A stretch of 64,000 bases of DNA, from the NCBI GenBank assembly GCA_039621445.1, contig CP154956.1, positions 88,046,482 through 88,110,481 on the forward strand. The letters are read 5' to 3'. Of this stretch, positions 46,000 through 56,189 are shown piece after piece (position 1 is the stretch's first letter; each line of letters begins with the position of its first letter). A program made the position numbers and the translations under genes. The notes beneath the pieces were generated by a model. That model was not told the origin of the DNA, did not search any database, and was given only the letters and a program-made list of their open reading frames with translations. This DNA is from Euglena gracilis (lineage: Eukaryota; Euglenida; Euglenophyceae; Euglenales).

Positions 46000-46960
46000 C
46001 TGCTAAAAATAGCACTTTTTCAAAAATTCTCGACACCCACACCCGGCGCCGAAAGAAAGTTTTGACCTGAAAATCGGCAACCCTAAAAATACGGGAAGCC
46101 CTGGTGGAGGTGGGGAGGGGGTCGGACGGGGGGGGGGGGTGGTCGAACCCCCAACCACCACCCATAGGGTTGCGGTACAGCTGTGGGTGTGGTACCCCCC
46201 GCTAAGCACCGGAAAAGATGGGTAAGAACCGGGGTGGGGGTGAAGATGACCTGAGAAGATGGCGTTTTCCAAAGATGGGAGAGGACCAGGAGGGGGGCTG
46301 GCAAAAAATAACTAAATCGGCTTGGCCAGCATGCTGTGAAAGGGGGCTGTCGGGCTATGGAGGGAGGGGGTTGTCGTGCTGTCCCTTGTGCTCCTTGTCT
46401 AAGCACCGGAAACCATGGGTAAGCACTGGGGGGGGGGAGTGCTCTCTTTGCCAAAATATGGGCAAAAACTGGGTGGGTGCTGAGAAAAGGGGGAGATCCG
46501 GCGCTTCGCACCAGAAACGAAAATTCCCCTTATTTTGTGTTCCATTGTTGGGTTTACAGGCATTTGGATGCAAAAATCAAGAATATCTCAACATATTGGG
46601 CTTCAGAAGTTTCTAAAATTTCGACATTTTTGAGAAATTTCTCTAAAACGCGCACAAAATAAGCCTCCCTGAGAAGATGACCTTAGAACCGGGGGGGGCG
46701 GTGCTTCGACAAGGGTGGTGCTTAGACTTGGTGGGGTGGTAACTATGACAGATTGGCCCAGCTGCAAAAATTGTACGCACATAGGACCCCCCAATTCTCA
46801 AGGGGGAGGAACGGCACATGGACCCTCGAAAAATGCCATAAATGCAAACGATCATAAAAAAAAAACACCACTTTTGGAGAAATGAAAAAAAGACACACAA
46901 AAAAAAACAGCTGCAAAACCTGAAAAACTACAAAAAAAGGGGCCCCTGCTACACCCCCAC
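46000..46960. repeat. Repeat-rich intron-like block (GCTAAGCACCGG family)
   Basis: CTAAGCACCGGAAAAGATGG, CTAAGCACCGGAAACCATGG and GTAAGCACTGGGG recur with AGATGACCT(GAGAAG/TAGAAC) phrases. CACCCACACCCGGCGCCGAAAG lies near 46040. No gene seen. Confidence 0.55.
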
Positions 46961-46966
46961 CCCAAC

Positions 46967-47174
46967 AAGCCAGAGAACCACATACGACTGGACGCAGTGT
47001 GATAGTTGATTCTCAAAGGAGTCACAGGATCCTGGGGTGGACACGAATGAAGAGGTTGGGACCTGGCCAGCGTAGCTCTTCACCGACAGGCTTCCACTCG
47101 CTGGGACCGGCATGTCGATGGGCTCGCTGGCGGACACGGCATTGACTGCTGTGGCTGGGGCAAGCAGGGCTCGC
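46967..47174 (-). CDS. Exon ALLAPATAVNAVSASEPIDM
   Basis: Acceptor ATATTCAAACAG, then RALLAPATAVNAVSASEPID, MPVPASGSLSVKSYAGQ and SSFVSTPGSCDSFENQLSHC, VQSYVVLWLV. A CAG|GTCCCA inside could be a donor, so the 3' part is less certain. Family unknown. Confidence 0.5.
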
Positions 47175-47254
47175 CTGTTTGAATATCGATTGAACACCTT
47201 TCAGCCACAGGTAAACATATCAAATCTTTCAATCAAATCTTTCAGCCACAGGTA

Positions 47255-47290
47255 AACATATATACATATATACATATATATACACATATT

Positions 47291-47348
<58 letters not shown>

Positions 47349-47349
47349 C

Positions 47350-47434
<85 letters not shown>

Positions 47435-47466
47435 TATATATACATATACATACACATATACATATT
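47255..47466. repeat. (CATATA)n satellite tract
   Basis: About 200 bp of CATATA, only 80 bp upstream (minus sense) of a supported exon. AATCTTTCAGCCACAGGTAA is duplicated just before it (47200-47255). Confidence 0.97.
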
Positions 47467-47469
47467 TTA

Positions 47470-48260
47470 ACATATCAGACCCCCTCAGGGGGGTCCGGCC
47501 AGGTTTTTGGGATGCTGGCCCGTGGAAATTTCTTCAGAAAAAGTAATCCCCCAAATAACCCCCCTGGATGACCCTATGGGGGGGGGGTCCTGAAATTGTC
47601 ACGTGACAAGCCAGCATGCATATGGGACAACTACCCGGGAAGGTCTCGTTGTAGAACTTCAAACAATGACACAATGACACAAACAATGACTATCCTGTGG
47701 GGAAAAAATTTCCCCCACAACACAAAAAGCGGCTTCGACTTGAAAATTTTGCTAGTTCTCCTATTGTTGTGGGTTCTCATCGCACATTACCCCCTTGTAC
47801 TATGGCCGCCATTTGAAAAACACATCAGCGTGAATGAATTGGGGCATCAGCTTAATGGCTTGTAGGTGTACTGAGTCCGACCCCTTGATGGAGCTTGAGA
47901 ACACAACATTTCAGGTTGATAGTTTGCCGTCAGTCATTCATTGATATAACCCCCCCATAATAATGCCGCGGGGCCAATAGAGCTGCGGGCGCAAATTTGC
48001 TGCACCCCCGGCCGGATGAAGCGAGCGTCCAATAGTGCTTCACACCCCCAAAACATAGCAATGCGAAATGCGTAGCAGATACACAAGGCGTGACACGTCA
48101 CGCTTTGTGCATCTGCATTTGTCACGTGACACTGCAGAAGCGGAAGTGGACCAATCTGACAGGCTGGGGCATCGTGCACCTCACTAGCCTCAGAGCATGG
48201 AGCAGGCAAAAAGGTGCCCGTGATGGGCTGGGACTAAGAGGCACCTAGTCCAATAATACG
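47470..48260. other. No gene; foldback sequences
   Basis: 48070-48118 forms a long imperfect hairpin: AAATGCGTAGCAGATACACA continues to GGCGTGAC and pairs with GTCACGCTTTGTGCATCTGC plus ATTT around AC. AATAGTGCT and AATAGAGCT phrases recur. Confidence 0.6.
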
Positions 48261-48261
48261 G

Positions 48262-48340
48262 CAGGGCCCAAATAGTGCTGCACCACCCGCCACCAGAGGC
48301 GACCGTTCAATAGTGCTGCAGTGCAGTACTATTTGGGCAG
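48262..48340. repeat. Foldback with GGGCCCAAATAGTGCTGCAC arms
   Basis: CAGGGCCCAAATAGTGCTGC at 48262 pairs with GTGCAGTACTATTTGGGCAG at 48321-48340. Confidence 0.8.
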
Positions 48341-48573
48341 GGGGTTTACAACACCTGTTTGTACCAAATTTCATGGTAACAAATGTTGGAAAGGGACCTC
48401 CAGATGGGAAAGTTTTTTTTTGGTGTTCAGTCCATCCACTGTGGGTTATATCTGCTGTTCGAATATCAAAATGGTACCTCCTCGGAGCGCGGTGGGTAGC
48501 TGGCCCGGGGGGGGGGGTCAACCGGCACCGTGAACGGTCAGCGGTAAGGGGCGGTCCCGACGCCTGCGCCCAC

Positions 48574-48679
48574 CTCCGCAACCTTCCGCGACAGCGTCCG
48601 GCCGAACTCCGTCAAACGAACCGCCGTGTCCCGGGCCTGGGCCTCCCCCGCTGGGGGTTGCTTCGATTCCCGTCCACCG
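48574..48679 (-). CDS. Type-2 module exon, AVRLTEFGRTLSRKVAE
   Basis: Acceptor CTCACCTGCAG, 106 bp, donor GAG|GTGGGC. It reads GGRESKQPPAGEAQARDT then AVRLTEFGRTLSRKVAE. ARDTAVRLTEFG aligns with AHGTVVRLTEFG (51.8 kb), ARVTEFG (58.65 kb) and ARTTVAGGTELQ (55.1 kb), so it is the type-2 exon of the last module. Upstream neighbour: type-1 exon at 49.7 kb. Confidence 0.7.
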
Positions 48680-48979
48680 CTGCAGGTGAGGGGTGATGGT
48701 GGTGGGGGTTTCGAACCGTCCCACACACAGCATGGGATGGGGGGCACCCCCCCCAACCCATCCATAGGGTTTCGGGTATAGCCTTGGCGTAGGCTCAGCA
48801 AGGGGGGGGGCAGCAGTGCAAAAAAAAACACTACCAGAATGAATTCCGAAAATCCCGGTTATTGGGATGGTCAAAAACGGGAATGGGTGGGGGGCTATGA
48901 AATGGCATTCCCCTTTTCTGGTCGCTCTTCGGGAAATACCAGAGCCACACGTCAATCTCCCTGTCATTCAGGCCATTTT

Positions 48980-49690
48980 CAAAAATGCCATTAGACCTAT
49001 ACCCAGAATGGGAGAATTTCGCGCCCTAGCCGTATTGACTCGGGGTGGGGTGGGGTGGGGGTGGGGTGCTGGCACAAGAGTCAAAGAGCAGGGAGGCCAA
49101 TGAAGCAGCAGCAACCAGTTTCTATAAAGTAGACATGGGACCAGGTGCCACCCAAGGGTCCGGGGGGGGGTTGTGTTGCTTTGGAGAAAGGCGTCGGATT
49201 TGCAAGGGATGGAGCTGGATGAGGTGGATGAGGTGGTGCATTTGCAGGAAGTCACCCGATTCGGGCAAAAAAAAGGCAAATGGAATCCTTGCATTGAAAG
49301 TGCCATTCAAATTGAAGACAATTGGGTATAGAACAACCATCTGAAGGTTCTGGAAGTTTCAAGAAACACAGACAGGTGATGAAGCGTGCGTAGTCACACA
49401 GTACTTAAACATTCGGATGGTGATGCTCATTCAACAGGGAACTGATGAGGTGATATTTCTTTTAGAAAAGTGCGGGACCCCACAGGCCGGAAGATTGGCC
49501 CCACCCGTGAACACCAAATACTGCAGAGAGGAGTTGGCAATAGAAGAAATATTGGGGATACACTTGGAAAAACTTTTTAACAAGAAATAAATAAAAATAA
49601 AATTTGCTGATGCTGTGCACTTTCAGCGGCTTGTTTATGCGTAAAATGAATAGTTTTCACCTCTGGAAGCCACCCCCAGGAAACCACATA
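48980..49690. other. Mostly intron; one weak open segment
   Basis: A minus-strand segment at about 49190-49330 (LNGTFNARIPFAFFLPESGD) is open but has no clear borders. Confidence 0.3.
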
Positions 49691-49691
49691 C

Positions 49692-49801
49692 GAAAAGGCG
49701 GGGCAGTTCGCGGAAGAACTTGACCAGTAACACACCGCGCGACCCAATCCCGTAGTCTCTGGGGTTGTTGATGGTTTTGATGGATGCCTGAATGCAGATG
49801 C
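49692..49801 (-). CDS. Type-1 module exon, YGIGSRGVLLVKFFRELPRLF
   Basis: Acceptor ATTTCCTTCCAG, 110 bp, donor TTC|GTATGT. It reads ICIQASIKTINNPRDYGIGS then RGVLLVKFFRELPRLF. Nearly the same motif as PYGVGTGGALLVKFFRRLPRVF at 52.1 kb. Both splice sites are strong; this is the best single exon call here. Confidence 0.75.
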
Positions 49802-49894
49802 CTGGAAGGAAATTACCCCGTGCCAGATATCAGCACACCAATTGCAATTTGTTTGGAAAATGTGTGAGACCGCGTGCGCGAGCATGTGAGCGCG

Positions 49895-50030
49895 AGTGCG
49901 GGTTGGTGTGTGTGTGTGGGTGTGGGTGTGGGTGTGGGTGTGGGTGTGGGTGTGGGTGTGGGTTTGGTGTGGGTGTGGGTGTGGGTGTGGGTGTGTGGGT
50001 GTGTGGGTGTGTGGGTGTAAATGTGTAAAT
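49895..50030. repeat. (GTGTGG)n hexamer tract
   Basis: About 13 GTGTGG/GGGTGT units, then GTGTAAAT repeats. G-rich on the plus strand with GGG every six bases. Confidence 0.95.
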
Positions 50031-50107
50031 GTGTAAATGTGTAAATGTGTGTGAGTGGGTGGGTGAGCAGAAATAAGGGAAGACCACCTTCACAGCTTCG
50101 TCATTAT

Positions 50108-50160
50108 CCTCACCATCACCATCATCATCATCATCATCATCCTGTCATCATCATCATCAG
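50108..50160. repeat. (CAT)n microsatellite
   Basis: CAT/TCA triplets with one interruption. Confidence 0.9.
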
Positions 50161-50549
50161 AGTTATTTGTATGGAAATGCATGGAAATGTTATGTATGAT
50201 ACATGTCTATATGTGTATATAACTATATATACACATGCATGCATATATTCATACAGACAAACATTTGTATTCATAAATTGGTACATTCAATAATTTACTC
50301 TGTCAGTCAGTTTATGTGATAGGCCCTTTTAATCTGGTTATTTTCATTGTTTTTATCCCAGGATCACAAGGGCCACAGGATTTCCACAAGCAAGCATCTG
50401 GCTGAACCAGCTTGTCAGCATTGACTTCCAAAATGGTTGCACAACCTTGACTGATTCGCAGCAGGACGAACAGAGATGTGACATACCAGACGTTATAACA
50501 TAACAATTAGGCCTTGGTTAAGAATGAATACACTGGCACACCAACCTAT

Positions 50550-50650
50550 CCAAACACCCACCCACCCACCCACCCACCCATCCACCCACCCACCCACCCA
50601 CCCACACCCACACCCACCCACCCACCCACCCACCCACCCACCCACCCACC

Positions 50651-50706
<56 letters not shown>

Positions 50707-50750
50707 CACACATACACACACGCACGCACGCACACACACTCACTCACTGA
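50550..50750. repeat. (CCCA)n then (CA)n microsatellite
   Basis: About 100 bp of CCCA followed by CA, the same pairing as at 28.9 kb. Confidence 0.97.
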
Positions 50751-50834
50751 CAATGCACAATGCGCCACACAACAAAACACACGACACGACACAGCACAAC
50801 ACAACACAAACCAACGCAACACATTCCACTCAAC

Positions 50835-50939
50835 CTTTGCACAAGAGCCCTCGATCATCCTGGGCGCAGAAACCACCGATATGAGCAACCTCTGGAAATC
50901 GTCGGGCAGCTGTTCAAACCATTCGGTGTCGACCAGAGA
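50835..50939 (-). CDS. Type-3 module exon, TEWFEQLPDDFQRLLISVV
   Basis: Acceptor GCTGTGATCAG, then SLVDTEWFEQLPDDFQRLLI, SVVSAPRMIEGSCAK, before GTTGAG. (D)xxWxxxLPxxxQxLLIxV is shared with the 53.4-kb and 58.4-kb exons. Likely an amphipathic helical segment. Confidence 0.65.
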
Positions 50940-51045
50940 CTGATCACAGCCCTTGGGTTAAAACGGACCCAATAACAAATACAAAGACTATGGGGAATCA
51001 CGATAAATGATGACATATCAGAATTATATACTAACTATATATATG

Positions 51046-51330
51046 GCAGGTGGGAACTTTAGTACCCCCCCCCGGGGGGGGTACTAAAATACACCCCGCG
51101 ATGGACACCCGTTAATTGAAGGTATAGGGTTAGGTGCGCACATGCTGATTTGCGCTAATTGGCCACGTTGCGCTAATCGGCCATGTTGCGCAACATAGCC
51201 GATTAGCGCAACGTGGCCATGTAGCGCAAATCAGCATGTGAGCACCTAACCCTATACCTTCAATTAACGGGTGTCAATCGCGGGGTGTATTTTAGTCCCC
51301 CACCGGGGGGGTACTAAAGTTCCCACCTGC
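51046..51330. mobile_element. 285-bp near-perfect palindrome (foldback MITE)
   Basis: GCAGGTGGGAACTTTAGTAC at the left matches the reverse of GTACTAAAGTTCCCACCTGC at the right. The arms extend about 142 bp each to the centre ATGTTGCGCAACAT (51183-51196) with few mismatches. Each arm contains a smaller TTAGTACCCCCC..GGGGGGTACTAAA palindrome and GTTGCGCTAATCGGCCATGT-type repeats. It sits in (TA)n DNA, so a TA duplication is possible but unprovable. Confidence 0.95.
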
Positions 51331-51402
51331 TATATATATATATATATATATAATATATATATAATATATATTATATATTATTATATATATAATATATAAT
51401 AC

Positions 51403-51438
<36 letters not shown>

Positions 51439-51445
51439 ACGCTAA
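51331..51445. repeat. (TA)n / TATATAATA tract
   Basis: AT-only tract directly beside the palindrome. Confidence 0.95.
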
Positions 51446-51759
51446 AGTAATATTATAATTATAATGATTACGATTTTGCAATTCTTTTTCTAGTAATTGT
51501 ATTCCGTTATGTAGCTCGATAAATAAACGGGAAAAAACTCCCCTGCCACCAGGGACCACGATCAGTGTTAATTATTCTATTGAATCTGTCTCTGTACCAC
51601 CAACAAACCCCAAAATCTTTCCCTTAAGGAGGGTTTGGGTACCTTTGCGAGGCTTTTGTAGCAAAAGAATTGCCTCTCACTGAATCAAGGAAACCAACTT
51701 TCTCACCAGTTTGACATACCGTAAAAAGAGGGGGTGGAAAGAAAGAACGCAAGTGGACA

Positions 51760-52289
51760 GCCCCGTCGGGCGTGGCGAGAGGCGCCAGCGCGAGGCCGAA
51801 CTCCGTAAGGCGGACCACCGTCCCGTGCAGGGGTTCTTTTTAAGACCGGAGGGGGAGGGGAGTCCCCCTCCACCAACCCACCCACTGGGGGGGGGTTCGG
51901 GGCGGGGGGCCCCGAGGACCCACTCAATTTCCCCCGAAAATGGCCAGAAAATCGAGAAAAATGATAAAAATAACCTTTTCAAAAATTTTCCGCGCCAAAA
52001 AAGTATATCCCACTCCCCCCTTGGGGACCCCCCGGGAGGGGGGGCTCGGCCAGACCCACCCACCCTACCCCCCCCCCGGGTGCAACACTAAAAAAACCCT
52101 GGTCCCGTGGGCGCGGGCCTCCCCGCACCGGAACACCCGCGGCAGCCGCCGGAAGAACTTCACCAGCAGAGCCCCCCCGGTCCCGACGCCGTAGGGCTGC
52201 AGCTCGGGGTGGGACTCGGCAAGCTGCCGGGAGCGGGCGGCTGCGGATGCGGCGAGTGCGTTGGTTGAAAGCTCTCCCTGATCATTCCA
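51760..52289 (-). CDS. Type-1 plus type-2 module exon interrupted by a 274-bp MITE
   Basis: Acceptor CTTATCTCCCTCAG, then WNDQGELSTNALAASAAARS, RQLAESHPELQPYGVGTGGA, LLVKFFRRLPRVFRCGEARA, HGT up to the element; after it, VVRLTEFGLALAPLATPDGA. The two halves are in the same frame. Homology to the separate 49.7-kb and 48.6-kb exons shows both halves belong together. Stops lie inside the element, so it must be spliced out or the copy is inactive. The 3' border is approximate. Confidence 0.65.
51828..52101. mobile_element. hAT-type MITE inside a predicted exon (copy a), perfect duplication gtcccgtg
   Basis: CAGGGGTTCTTTTTAAGACC and CACTAAAAAAACCCTG ends; gtcccgtg is identical at 51820-51827 and 52102-52109. 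Its interior matches the 11711-11958 element. Element plus duplication is 282 bp, a multiple of three. Confidence 0.92.
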
Positions 52290-52384
52290 CTGAGGGAGAT
52301 AAGAACGATTCCGATGAATAAATAACAACACAAAAAAACAATAGGAAATAAAAACAAAAAAAACACATGATAATTGAATACCTA

Positions 52385-52620
52385 CCCCCCCCCCCCGGGT
52401 AACTGTCACCTGACAGGTTGGCCAGTACCGGGGACCCTGACAACTTCCTATAATGACAGGTTGGCCGGTACCAGGGACCCTGACAGTTTCCCGGGTAGGG
52501 CATTTCAAGGGAAAGTCAATGATAAATGACCCTGACAGGTTGGCCGATACCGGGAACCCTGACGACTTCCTATACTGACAGGTTGGCCGGTACCAGGGAC
52601 CCTGACAGTTTCCCGGGGGG
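52385..52620. repeat. Two adjacent ACTGTCACCTGACAGGT elements
   Basis: CCCGGGTAACTGTCACCTGA...CTGACAGTTTCCCGGG is followed after about 35 bp by a second run ending CTGACAGTTTCCCGGGGG. Four to five copies of GACAGGTTGGCCGGTACC occur. Family of 21535-21845. Confidence 0.85.
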
Positions 52621-52639
52621 GGGGGTAGGTAATAATCAA

Positions 52640-53290
52640 AAAAAATGTTGCAATGACGGATTCACTGATGAAACTACCTTGGTCAAAGGAGGGTGGCTCG
52701 CAAAAAAAAATGAAAATATCACTACTTAAACGATTTTTGTCGACGACAGGCAGCCCGTGTGGATGTGGGTGTCGGCGTTGATGGCTCGAATAGTCTGGCT
52801 GCTGCTTCCCACCAGTGGCAGAGGCTGCGAGGTGTGGAGGTGCCAAAGTCATCATGCTTTAATGGGGGAGGATTGGTCGAAATGAAACCACTTTCAGCAT
52901 TTTTAGAAGGTCTGGGTCATTTTTGTCCAATTCCCTTTGTAAGCGTCTGTGTATGTTTTCCATTGTGAAAAAAACTGTCTTGTAATTCAATGCAACTGTT
53001 TACAAATATGTCGGTCAGTTGCTTGTTTCACTTCTTTGTTATGACCTGAATTGTCTTGATCGTGCACCATCTCCAGAACTTCTGAAGAATGCAGGCGCTT
53101 GTACTCATTATCTTCCCGTGGATGCTTGGGTTGACTTGTCTTTTTCCCTGTTCCTTGTTGAATTTGAAGGTTGAGCTTAACTGCGACTGGGCACAAATCT
53201 GGAGTTGCATCATGGACATCTGAGAACACTGCTGGGCTTGCGAAGTATGAATATTCATCTGCAAACAAAGACCAACGGTATAAACGAACA
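52640..53290. other. No supported gene
   Basis: Intron-like. A minus frame at 52987-53268 has no splice support. Confidence 0.3.
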
Positions 53291-53294
53291 CCAA

Positions 53295-53460
53295 CGGTAT
53301 TTGCTTTCCACCCAGCAGCCAGCCCCTGGCTGTTTGGGCCACGGCGATCAGCAGAGTCTGCAGGGTCGGGGGGATGGCGTCAAGCCAGTCCGCATCCGAC
53401 AGGTGGCTGAGCTTGAGCATTTGGGCAACCGCCCCGTAAGCGGGCTGGTGCTTCGCAGTG
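53295..53460 (-). CDS. Type-3 module exon, DADWLDAIPPTLQTLLIAVAQ
   Basis: Minus-strand open segment KHQPAYGAVAQMLKLSHLSD, ADWLDAIPPTLQTLLIAVAQ, TARGWLL. It aligns with VDTEWFEQLPDDFQRLLISV at 50.9 kb. Borders approximate. Confidence 0.6.
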
Positions 53461-53469
53461 TGCTTTGGC

Positions 53470-55035
53470 CTATCAATCTGACTTTCAACCCCTTTCAAAA
53501 GTGAGAATTGGCTTCACAAGCGCATGCACACCAAAGAAGTAAGATAACAACATCTCAGCACAGCATACTGGTCAGGTGTAACTCTCAAATGAATATACCC
53601 AAAATGCAAGCCCCAATCAGCCAAAAAAGGTCTCCTTTGCTGAAATGGCAGATCACACATGGATCAGCCCCCAAAACATAAAATGCACATTCCTGCATAC
53701 ACACAAGCTTCTGTGACAAGCTGCCAAGACCTCATCCTCAGGTCCGAACTGGCCGACCATCACGTGCCAACGTGCACACATATTGATACCTATCCAAATG
53801 CACAAAAATTGAATGCTCAGGGCATTTCTGTCTGACTCACATGTTAATTTATATTTTTCTGAACGTGCACGCGGGAGCAGCAGCACGTTTGCGGTCCTTC
53901 ACCAGCGGGCGTGGGTACATACGTGCTTGAACTACGGGGTCCAGGGCAGGCAACAGCCTTTCAGGTTTACGTCAACCAAGATATTGAGAGTTTGGGACAA
54001 CTGCATTTCAGAATTTGGGTTCATGAAACCTCCACGGCATCGTATCGGGGGTGAATTACTTGCTAAAAAATACGAAGCATCATAAAAAGATACAGTGTTC
54101 GCAGAGTCAAGATAATTGGTGTCTCTCAGCCAGACTGAATTCTTTCGATTCCTTCACGCCCAGAAATCTTGGTTTCCTGGTGTGCGGCGCTGTTATTATT
54201 GTTACCATCTTTCAGGTCCACCAAAAATTATAACCTTGCCACATCAGCCTACCACTTGGCCATAAAACCAGCCCTCTTTGCCATCGGTTGATAAATTGAA
54301 CGTGTTTAACAATAATTATGGTTAATTGTAAATATCGTCATGGCGCTTAAACGCACGCTCCATTCAGCATCAAGGCAAGAAGCAAAGAGTTGAGCATTGC
54401 CAGCAAACGCAAACAGCATCCAGCGCGCTCATTGTGGTCAACTGAATCGTACCCTCCCCCCCCTTGCCCACCGACCGGGTACCACGACCAGGGGGGGTAT
54501 CATACGCGGCCCTGACCTGCAAACTCCGGGGGGGGGGGGGGTTGGTAAAGAGGCGTGGTCTTGGGCAAAGGAAGGGGGGGGGGTGGGGGTAGTTGCGGTT
54601 ATTGGACTCTTGGTTGCAGTTGAGGGAACTCTTTTTTCTGGAAAAATTTAAAAATTGGGGTGGTTACGATTCAAACCGAGCCAAAACGATTAACTGCCAT
54701 TATTAAAAACAATGATAGTTCGCGAATATCAATAACAGTTGACTATACTTGTTCTCACCCTCATAATCAATAATTGCAGAGATGCAGAGAAAGGTTATCC
54801 AATGGCTGATTGTGTAGAAAGAACAGCCCAGGTGTGAGAAAGAAATAAAATACAGCAAACTGGTGCAATGTTAAATTTTAATTAGCAAACATGGCGGCTC
54901 TTAATCCAAAACCATGACAACTCTGTTTGAGGTTCATTTCAATGAACAGCCCCACCTTGGAGGGCTTGGTTGTCTGCACCCACCCGCCACAGGAGTCACC
55001 GGGGTTCTCACTCCGTGGCCTGGGGGAACACCATC
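53470..55035. other. No supported gene
   Basis: Mixed intron-like sequence. Open frames at 53813-54233 (plus) and 54397-54651 lack splice support. Confidence 0.35.
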
Positions 55036-55037
55036 AC

Positions 55038-55136
55038 CTGCCGACACATCTCCAGCAGCTCCCGGCCATGCGGCGCCAGTTGCAGTTCGGTGCCGCCCGC
55101 CACGGTGGTCCGGGCGATAGCGCGGGGGAGGCAGGC
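55038..55136 (-). CDS. Type-2 module exon, ARTTVAGGTELQLAPHGREL
   Basis: Minus strand, ending CGGCAG|GTGATG. It reads AIARTTVAGGTELQLAPHGR then ELLEMCRQ. AR.T....TE.......... matches the AR.TVVRLTEFG exons more weakly, so it is a diverged type-2 exon between the 56.1-kb and 53.4-kb exons. Confidence 0.55.
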
Positions 55137-55145
55137 GGCTTCGGG

Positions 55146-55292
55146 TAAAAAAAATACGAAAAAATAAAAAAATAAAAAATAAAAATAAAAATAAAATAAA
55201 ATAAAATAAAATAAATTCAAAAAAAAACAAATACTAAAAAATAAAACATAAAAAAACATAAAAAAAATAAAAAAAATAAAAAGTAGGGCTGC
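55146..55292. repeat. A-rich (AAAAT)n tract
   Basis: AAAATAAAATAAAAT and AAAAAACATA units. Confidence 0.9.
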
Positions 55293-55412
55293 CGCCATCA
55301 AAACCCCCAAGAAACTGCCATCCAGGACCGGGACCTGACGGGTTTTTGGGCATGACTGTTTACCGCAGGGGGCGGGGGGTTTATGTCTGCTCCGAATTGA
55401 CAATTCTCTCGT

Positions 55413-55969
55413 ATGAAAAGAAAATGGGAAAGCGTTCAAGTTACACCAGACATACTTGACACTGAATATTCCACAAATTCACATTGTGCTGTCAACAATG
55501 ACAAACAGAACAAAATACCTTTGGCAACCATCACCCTGGTGGCCAACATTGATCAACACCCACTTATCCCAGTTTTAAAAAGAAGGATAGATCTAAAATC
55601 GGAAGGATCGGAGGGCTGAGGTTGCAGCATGCATGCCATGCACCTCACAAGCTAAAGTTGTGTCCAATACGAGATGGCACTGTTGTAATCCCCCTCCCCC
55701 AAAAAGATGGTGGGCCCCCATCTGTGTACTGTAAGAAGCCAACTGGCAGGAACTGTCCGAAGAAATTGATTCCCACATCCCGAGGGGCCAGCGTCACGCA
55801 TTTTCCGGGCCGGAGAGGGGTCACGCCAACTGGACAAGACAGCACTCACATAACTCGGCAAAATATTTCTGGACCATCTGGGACTGACAAACGTAACAAA
55901 TCAACCAATGGAGGGTCAAACACAGACCGGGAGGAGGGGTCTGTGCAGGTGTGGCACTGGAAATGCTGA
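55413..55969 (+). other. Open but unassigned segment, strand unclear
   Basis: Plus-strand frames (KLKLCPIRDGTVVIPLPQKD at 55.65 kb) and minus-strand frames (GKCVTLAPRDVGINFFGQFL) are both open and fairly protein-like. No splice pair decides it. Confidence 0.2.
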
Positions 55970-56084
55970 CAAATCCGGTAAACGCCCCGCGAAAGCTGCC
56001 CTGTATGCTCAGCTGCTGGAATACACTTTCACCAAAACCACCATCGGATTCTCTCTGTCTGCAGTCCATTCCCCCTTAGCACAC

Positions 56085-56180
56085 CTGGCACCGCAAACCT
56101 CGAAGCAAAGGCGTGCCCGTGATGCCGTGGGGCCGCCACAGGTCCACATAGTCCCACAGCGGCAGTGACTGGTATTGAGG
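56085..56180 (-). CDS. Type-1 module exon, LPLWDYVDLWRPHGITGTPLL
   Basis: Acceptor CAATACCAG, donor CCAG|GTGTGC. It reads SLPLWDYVDLWRPHGITGTP then LLRGLRCQ. It occupies the type-1 place in the second module and resembles ELWDAVPDRFDFGVMVSGLVR at 59.7 kb. Confidence 0.55.
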
Positions 56181-56189
56181 AACGGCGCA

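Noticed and set aside
49895-50030. Interstitial telomere
   Set aside because: The hexamer GTGTGG is not a common eukaryotic telomere repeat and lies amid other GT-rich microsatellite drift.
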